From assembly GCF_002775205.1 (NCBI RefSeq), contig NC_036446.1, positions 79,501-143,500 of the forward strand: DNA of 64,000 bases, read 5' to 3'. Positions 57,641 through 64,000 of the stretch are shown here, piece by piece. Both the position numbers and the translations under genes were made by a program. This stretch comes from Xiphophorus maculatus. Its lineage: Eukaryota; Chordata; Actinopteri; Cyprinodontiformes; Poeciliidae. The notes below the pieces were generated by a model. That model was not told the DNA's origin. It searched no databases and worked only from the letters and a program-made list of their open reading frames with translations. How positions within the stretch are numbered: position 1 is the stretch's first letter; each line of letters begins with the position of its first letter.

Positions 57641-58998
57641 GTAATTTCAAAGTGATTTTGAGTCAATAGGTGACATGAATTGGAAGCTATTGAAGAAAAA
57701 TACTAAATTTTGACTAAAAAATAGTTTAAAAGCATGAATTAGCACTTTTTGTGTCAGTGGGCTCTTTGCTCCTCAGCTTCCGCGTTCAGGGAAAAGCGGC
57801 TCAATCGTTTCCGATCTATTGAAAACGGCTCTTTCCACTGGGTGTTAGCAGGGCTTGTCCAAGGTAACAATTAATGATGAACATCGATCTGAAGCCCCGA
57901 CAATAAGCTGGAGAAAGGTTTTAAGATGTTCGCCTCGTTATACAGATACGAAGGTGAGTTTTACTTTCTTTAAACTTTGTGGCTAACATTAGCTTTAGCT
58001 TATGCTAGACATTTTTCTTATAAAAATGTGCTATTTAAGTGTCTAAACATTTTTCATCCATTCTAACGGACAATATTTTACCTTGTGTTCAAGTATATTA
58101 CGTGGTTTATTGTCGTTAGTGTCAGAGACCAAGTAACGGGGATTTTACGGTTCAGGCTTTTTGCTTCTGAGGAACAGCAAGCCCATAGCTTAACAGTAGA
58201 GCAGCTCTGGTGTCGGAGTTCTAGTTCAGCTGACTGTTCAGGTTCAGAGTTGTTGCTTTTAGAAAAATATGGCTGTGTTCCTTAAAGTCTCCATGTTATT
58301 TCACTTTATTAGTTTAGCATGTTTCTAGTGAAGCAGGACGGTGTTTCCAGCAGTGTGTACAGGCGGATCAGTAGCTCGGCTGTCTGGCTCTGGTCTGCTC
58401 TCTGGTTCCCATAAACTCTTTCAGGCTGAATACAGAAGTGAGTCCATGGAAATAACACAGGAGGCTCCTTTACCTTCTGCTTTAGGCTGAACAAGTTGAT
58501 CCGGAGTGAAGTGAAGGCTGTAAACTTTGCTGTGCTGCGTTAGCTTTAACTGGTAGCCACGAATATTTACAAGCCACCGTCTTCTTAATTCAGGACCGCT
58601 TGGAAATCCATGAAAACTTAAAAGCCCTTTATATTAGGAAGACAATAATGTTCATAGTATTGTTTTATCTGCGTCTGAAATAAGACTTTGTCTTTTCTAG
58701 CTGTCATGGTAACTCAAAGCGGAAAAGAGAGCCCCATTTGCGCATGCGGTTGTGACGTCAGCGCAGCAGGTGCAAAGAGCCCGTTGGTCACAAGGCAAGG
58801 CATTTATTAACATTTGTTTGACAGGAGTGTTTGGTTCGGAAATTTGTTGACGGTCCCTAAGTGAACCTCCGAGCGCTTGGGGAGGGAGCGGTGGAGAACG
58901 GCTAGCCGACATTAGCGCTCATAAATCGGATCAACCTTTAGCTAAACGCCGCTTACACCGTGGAGCGCCAATATCCAACTTGAAACTAACTTCACTGC
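57641..58998. repeat. Right arm of the 4.5-kb inverted repeat (interrupted)
   Basis: 57,641-57,758 plus 58,783-58,998 together form the reverse complement of 54,538-54,870. The interruption at 57,759-58,782 is copy 2 of the 1-kb transposon. Confidence 0.92.
57759..58782 (-). mobile_element. 1.02-kb DNA transposon with 2-bp target duplication and THAP-like remnant (copy 2)
   Basis: Same element as 8285-9316 in reverse orientation, bounded by GGGCTCTTTGC and GCAAAGAGCCC. GT flanks both sides. The uninterrupted target (GTGTCAGTTGGTCAC on the reverse strand) is preserved in the left inverted arm near 54,745-54,765, which fixes the ends. The THAP-like segment (FHGFPSGPELRRRW, then HSKVYSLHF) lies on the minus strand at about 58,480-58,615. 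Confidence 0.85.
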
Positions 58999-60770
58999 GG
59001 TCCACAAATCATCCAGCTTAGCTTGTGGCTGAGAGCACCGAGCAGCTAGGCTATCGTGTCGCTTCTCCAGCTCTGAAATCCGTCTATCCTGACACGACGG
59101 CGGCTTCGGTTGATGTCACACAGTCACAGATGCCGGAAAGCGCCGCTTTGAGACTGGAAATTGATCCACTGAGCTCCGCGAACCTCATGTCTACCCTGCT
59201 GCAAGCTTGCTAATGGCTGCTGGGATGTTAGCATTAGCCACCTCGAAGCCTGCTAGTTTGGTCCGGTGGTCCAGAGTCTCATCCCCCGAGCCTTTGTCAT
59301 CTTGTGCTTAATGTGGCACACTACACCTATGTTAAGCAGAAGTTTTAAAGATTATTTAGGGTGAAATAATGAAGTGGAGCTGGAGCTTCCTCAAAACACG
59401 TCCACGTCCCAAAGTCCAGCTTTTGGCCATCTCTGGATGCACCAGGACAGACGGTGAAGGAGCTTTCCATTCGCGAGGAGACATCCGGTCAGGAGCAGAA
59501 ATAATGGAGCGGTCATTTATCAGAACAAGATGTTTAATGTTTTATTTGTCAAGATACAAAAATTAAGGCAATAACTGACAGAACCCTAAATTAAGCTGAA
59601 GATGTCTGCTGTAATCCTCTAAATATCTGGAGATGAAACAGATCAACCCCAGCTGATCGATAACAGTTATCTTCCTCCTGCTCCTCTTCCTCTTCGTTTG
59701 CCTTGTTTTTGTGTCAGTGAAGTAAAATGACTGTTCATCAGCAGCTGGTTCCGTCTCTATGGCAACCAGTCCATCTACACAAGTACTGATGATGAATAAC
59801 AAAGTCAGAAAAGGTTTGTCAGGGAGGAATAAACAGTGGAGGCTGTTTCCATCTCTGTCCCAGATCAGATAATGATTTCTGTTTGGCTTCTTCAGCAGTC
59901 GTCCCACACACACCCACTCATGTCATGTTCCTCTGATATCATAAAGCATTAGACAGGAAATGAACTCCGCCGACTGTAAACAGGTCCGATCACCTTCTGT
60001 CATCATGAACACGTCTGAGTTAATCATGTTAACTTCCTGTTGGCTGTGGAAGGAGAAACCTGCTCCGGGTTCTCCCTCACATCTGATGGACAGGATCCGG
60101 CGCCGGGCTTTTCCTGCTGGGAACCAGTAAGGCCTGACTGGGGAAATGTCCTAAACACATTTCAAGTCATTCAAAGATTAATATCTGAGTCCAAACATCC
60201 GTCTTTAATCCAACTTCAGCCTCTTCATAATTTCAGCTCAGAAACCTGAAGGACATCCTGTCCTCATGTTGGCATGGAGACAATTCATCTCCATATCTGA
60301 GGGAGTCTCTGGCGGCTGTAGAGGAGAAGCTCAGGATTTTTTTCTACTTCTACCTCCCAACCCTCAGCTGAGTGAAAGAACCAGATCATGAACACAAGAA
60401 GCTGAAATGGGTTCCAGAGAAGAGCTGACTTCAATATGCAGGATTCCTTGTGCTGAGCTTCTGGTTTCAGCTCCCAACATGTTGGCTTTGACTCTTATTT
60501 GAGTTTTTCTCCCTGGTTTGTGGATCTTGTTTGTAATGTGATCGTGTTTCCTTTAACCCCAAACTAAAACGATCAGTCCTCTCCTGGTCCACATGTCTCA
60601 CCTGGTTTCCGTTTTCTAGAGACGGGACATCCGAAGCCAGACTTCTTGTGAGGTCTTGCTGAAAACCATGTGACTGACAACATTGCATGGGACACTGTCT
60701 GCTTCATTTTGTGCGTCGGTTTTCAAAGTAAAAGCGCGATGAGTCTGCTGCTTCATGGGTTGTTGTAGGT
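58999..60770. other. Intergenic, nothing recognised
   Basis: No gene family or repeat border that I can support. Open frames of 60-116 codons occur on both strands without recognisable motifs. Confidence 0.5.
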
Positions 60771-60920
60771 CAGTGGTGTCCTGCAGTGGGTCCTGGAGGG
60801 CCGGGGTCCTGCATGTTTTAGTCTCTCCCTGCTGGTAGGAACAAGTCAATGTTCTTCATTAAACCAGGGAGAGAACTGAAACATGCAGGACTCCGGCCCT
60901 CCAGGACCCACTCTGGGCTC
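60771..60920. mobile_element. Palindromic hAT-like MITE
   Basis: Left end CAGTGGTGTCC...GTGGGTCCTGGAGGGCC; the reverse complement of the right end is CAGTGGAGCCC...GTGGGTCCTGGAGGGCC. Flanks TTGTAGGT and TTGTAGTA are an imperfect 8-bp duplication. A relative lies at 30,617-30,775. Confidence 0.75.
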
Positions 60921-61789
60921 CACTGTTGTAGTAATTTGGAAGTATGTGTCTTCAGCAGTGGACGCCTTAATGGAACATTGACCAACATATTTAAATGAGT
61001 GTCCCTTTAAGGAAGACACTGATTAAAGTGGAATGTTACTGGTTCTATCAGTTGTTGACTGCATGTGAACTTTAACACCAACTCAGTCCTTTCACTCGGC
61101 TCATTTAAGCTTTTAGGTCAAAATGAGCTACAAGCATGTGGGATATGATTAGCATGTTGACTAGCATTATCTATGGAGTTTAGTTTTATTACTAGTATGT
61201 TGACCGACATTAATATACTCTATTCAATGGTTAATGTAAATTAGTTAATAAGCTACTAAAGTTATTTAAAATGCTAATGTTGACTAATCTGCAAATTACA
61301 GTAGCATGTTAGCATGTCGCGTACGGTATGTATAAAATTCTATGAAACTGCCCTTTAAATATAATCAAGACGTCTCTTTGCTTTGCAGCAATTTGCCAGA
61401 AAGCTGCAAGTCCCAGATGTATGAGAGGTAGATTTTCAGAACCCAGAGAGGAATTTCTATGTTTTCATGTACAAATTGTGTAGAACGAGAGACAATCAAA
61501 TGAGTAACAAGAATTTGTTCAGGAATCTACAGAATTCTTCAAAAGGTTTAATATCTGAAATGACCAGAAGTCTTTTTCCAGTAGAAGCTGAATGTTCTGA
61601 TTAATTGTTGAAATGGGCCGAAGTTACAAACCCTAAAGCAGAACATGGAGGAGAGAGAAACACAAACTACTAATAAGACCTAAAGGAAGGAGACACTTCC
61701 ATAATTATTGATTTGTAACTATAATCTGAATTGATCAACTGAATTGTGAATCTCCTGATTCTGTTCTGGTTCTGGTTCTGCTTCTGTTC
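60921..61789. other. Intergenic, nothing recognised
   Basis: AT-rich, with short direct GCTAATG / TAGCATG repeats around 61,140-61,310. No gene. Confidence 0.5.
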
Positions 61790-62166
61790 TGGTGAATCGG
61801 TTGAGCACAACACATCACAAAGGACACTTCTCACCCCGGACCTTCTCTGTTCACACTGCTGCCTTCAGGCAGAAGATACAGAGCAACCAGAACCAGAACC
61901 AACCGTCTCAGAGACAGTTTCTACCCGACAGCAATAACTAAACTAAATGCAATCAAAAACAACCATTAATCATCATGAATGATGTTGTGAGAATGTGGCT
62001 GTTCTGATTTTTTTTTTTGCCAGTTTGTTGATTCTTGCGTTGTGTGTGAATTGTGAGACAGTTATTTTTTGTTTTTGGGCATGTGCACCGACTGATGGCA
62101 CCTTTTGAATTTTGTTGTTCTTGTGACAATGATAATAAAGATTTATCTTATCTTATCTTATCTTTA
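61790..62166 (+). mobile_element. 3' end of a LINE with (TCTTA)n tail
   Basis: The plus strand near 61,850-61,960 encodes LPSGRRYRATRTRTNRLRDS followed by FYPTAI, a C-terminal motif common to several fish LINE ORF2 proteins. About 200 bp of 3' UTR ends in AATAAAGATTTATCTTATCTTATCTTA. It is strongly 5'-truncated; clade not assigned. Confidence 0.7.
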
Positions 62167-62851
62167 AGGCTCCGCCATCCTGAACAAGAACAATAAATTA
62201 CCACCAGGAAAAATGTAAATATTCTGGATTATTATCATAAATGATTTTTAGCTGAAGCTGAAAGAGTTCCAGGAGCAGACTCCCAACAGGAAGTAGAAAC
62301 AACTGTTGACAAAATAAAAGCTTCCTCAGCGAGCAATGTGAAAAGAGAGAAGCAGAACCACTGGTCCAGCACTGCTGGAGTCCTGCTGGTTCTGACCCAC
62401 TTTCAGCAGCTTGTTTGCATTGGTCGGATAAAAGTCTGTTTGTATGGGGGAATTTTCCTGCCATAATCTAAGACCCTACACTTTCAGTCTGAAAGCAGGA
62501 TTTCATTTCTTTTGTTCTCAAAACCTTTAATACTTTTGCTTGAATGTTCATTTTGAGAGCAGGACTTCATGTCTTTCTTCTAAAAACTTGTAACGCTTAT
62601 ACTCAACATTCCTTCTCGCGCTCACACTCAGTCTCTGCTCGCTTACAAAACATGGAACTGCCTTTTGGCACAGTTGCCTGGCAACCTCAGCCCATACATT
62701 GAAAGTGTTGTACTGGATGCGTTTGTTTCCTTCTAGCATGTGTGTGTGTGTGGCTACAATCGATTGTAGCAACCTGCGCCACCCACTGGATGTAGGGAGA
62801 AACAACGACGTCAGCTTTCTGCGCCACAGTACATTAAACATCCACCAGGAG
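62167..62851. other. Intergenic, nothing recognised
   Basis: No gene or element that I can support. Confidence 0.5.
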
Positions 62852-63066
62852 AGCTACTGGTCGCTAACAGCTACTGGTCGCTAACAGCTACTGATGGCTA
62901 AGAGCTACTGGTTGCTAAGAGCTACTGATCGTGAACAGCTACTGGTCGCTAACAGCTACTGATGGCTAAGAGCTACTGGTTGCTAAGAGCTACTGATCGT
63001 GAACAGCTACTGATTGCTAACAGCCGCTGATCGCTAACAGCTACTGATCGCTAACAGCTACTGATC
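62852..63066. repeat. 17-bp minisatellite, about 12 copies
   Basis: Unit AGCTACTGGTCGCTAAC, with GATCG, GATGG and GTTG variants. Confidence 0.93.
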
Positions 63067-63139
63067 TTAGGCAGGAGTTCATTCACTCAACCAAAGACAA
63101 CATTGTCATGACATGATATCTGTCTGTCTGTGTGTGGGT

Positions 63140-63400
63140 GTGTGTGGGTTTGTTTCTATTACCTTGTGGGGACCATTTTCCTGACATATACTACGTTGTG
63201 GGGACCCACTGCTCCTTGTGGGACCGAAGCCTGGTCCCCACAACGCTGTTTTTGGGACAGGGGTCAGATTTAGCACTAAGGTGTGTTTTGGTTAGGTAAG
63301 GGTTAGGTATATAATGGATAGGGGTCAGGGTAACGGTAAGGGTAAGGTTTAGGCTGTAGAAATAAATGGAAGTCAATGGAAAGTCCCAGCAAAGATAGCT
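63140..63400. repeat. Common fish dispersed repeat with GTGGGGACC motifs
   Basis: It contains ACCTTGTGGGGACC, its inverted form GGTCCCCACAAC, runs of GGTTAGG and TAAGGGTAAGG, and ends with AAATGGAAGTCAATGGAAAG. I know this as a widespread fish repeat; the class is not assigned. Confidence 0.55.
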
Positions 63401-63739
63401 GTGTAAGCAAAAGTATTAAAAGTTTTGAGAACAAAAGACATGAAATCCTGTTTCAGACTGAAACTGTGTGCTCTTGGATTATGGCAGGAAAATCCCCCCA
63501 TACATTTGTTCCGGAAGAGCCCACAGAACCAGAAGGACTAGTACCGGCTTTGTTCTGGACTCGGACCTGCAGTTTTACTCTGAAAGCCTCAGACCGGAAG
63601 CAGATCTCTGCGGTTCTGTTAAGTGGACGCGCTTCCAGCTGTTCGCTGAGCTTGGACTTTGCTGCCGGACGTGTCGGACCGAACCATGGACCCGCTCTGC
63701 GCTCGGCTCTGACCTCCAGCCGGCAGCCGGAGCTCCAGC

Positions 63740-64000
63740 ATGGTGCCGCCGGGAAACGAGTCGTACAGCTGGGCTGAGACTAACCGCACCGCGGGGGAGC
63801 CCGGGCCGGAGGTGGTGATCGTGCCGCTGGTGTTCGGACTGATCTTCGTGGTGGGGCTTCTCGGGAACTCCCTGGTGATGCTGGTGATCGGCAGGGTGAA
63901 ACCCAACGGAGGCGCGCGCCCGCTCAGCCCCACCAACATCTTCATCGTGAACCTGAGCGTGGCGGACCTCCTCTTCCTCCTCTTCTGCGTCCCGCTCCAC
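63740..64000 (+). CDS. Galanin-receptor-like class A GPCR, N-terminal part (runs off window)
   Basis: Encodes a seven-transmembrane peptide receptor; 87 codons are visible from the ATG at 63,740 with no stop. The extracellular N-terminus has two N-glycosylation sequons (N6-E-S, N15-R-T). TM1 is IVPLVFGLIFVVGLLGNSLV with the conserved GN (Asn1.50). After a short basic loop, TM2 begins TNIFIVNLSVADLLFLLFCV with the conserved LSVAD (Asp2.50). The VPLVFGLIF..GNSLV and (T)TN-FI-NLS-ADL--LLFC-P pattern fits galanin receptors best. Related allatostatin/kisspeptin-type receptors cannot be excluded from TM1-TM2 alone, and the galr subtype cannot be told. Several other ATGs lie upstream out of frame; this one gives a family-typical N-terminus. 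Confidence 0.8.
   Translation, partial: MVPPGNESYSWAETNRTAGEPGPEVVIVPLVFGLIFVVGLLGNSLVMLVIGRVKPNGGARPLSPTNIFIVNLSVADLLFLLFCVPLH

Overview
The window reads as teleost fish nuclear DNA. It has multi-exon vertebrate genes with GT-AG introns (vps13c, an agouti-related peptide gene, two chymotrypsinogen genes, a class A GPCR). It also carries fish-type repeats: DIRS, APE-type LINEs with ATGG tails, hAT elements with 8-bp target duplications, L1-like and I-like LINEs, a Ty3/gypsy RT fragment and many minisatellites. The interspersed repeats resemble those of cyprinodontiform fishes, but I cannot fix the species.

Layout. Positions 1-17,871 (minus strand) hold the 5' part of vps13c: 20 coding exons giving about the first 593 residues of a chorein-family lipid-transfer protein, cut by the window start. 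Its introns hold a hAT remnant, a degenerate DIRS element with a 1-kb DNA transposon nested in it, a BED-type hAT remnant and several minisatellites, including a 24-bp CCAAT array. A TATA-less promoter lies at 17.87-18.07 kb. Positions 18-24 kb are minisatellite and satellite arrays with no gene. At 24.4-26.4 kb (plus strand) lies a complete three-coding-exon agouti-related peptide gene, divergent from vps13c.

Positions 26.5-32.6 kb are intergenic and repeat-rich. Two tandem chymotrypsinogen genes follow on the minus strand (32,750-34,923 and 45,548-47,721). They lie in duplicated 2,580-bp blocks offset by exactly 12,798 bp and almost identical. Their predicted 263-residue proteins differ at only two positions, one of them residue 226 of the S1 specificity pocket. 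Between them lie a near full-length but frameshifted APE/RT LINE inserted in a minisatellite, and an I-like LINE 3' end.

Positions 48-62 kb are a transposon graveyard: a gypsy RT remnant, an L1-like fragment, and a 4.5-kb inverted-repeat structure with a second copy of the nested 1-kb element. The last 261 bases (63,740-64,000, plus strand) are the start of a galanin-receptor-like GPCR.

The genes are not one pathway: lipid transfer at organelle contacts, a melanocortin antagonist peptide, pancreatic digestive proteases and a peptide receptor. The most interesting points are the residue-226 difference between the chymotrypsin copies, a minisatellite made of repeated vps13c splice-donor sequence, and a 2-bp-TSD transposon whose empty site is also present in the window.
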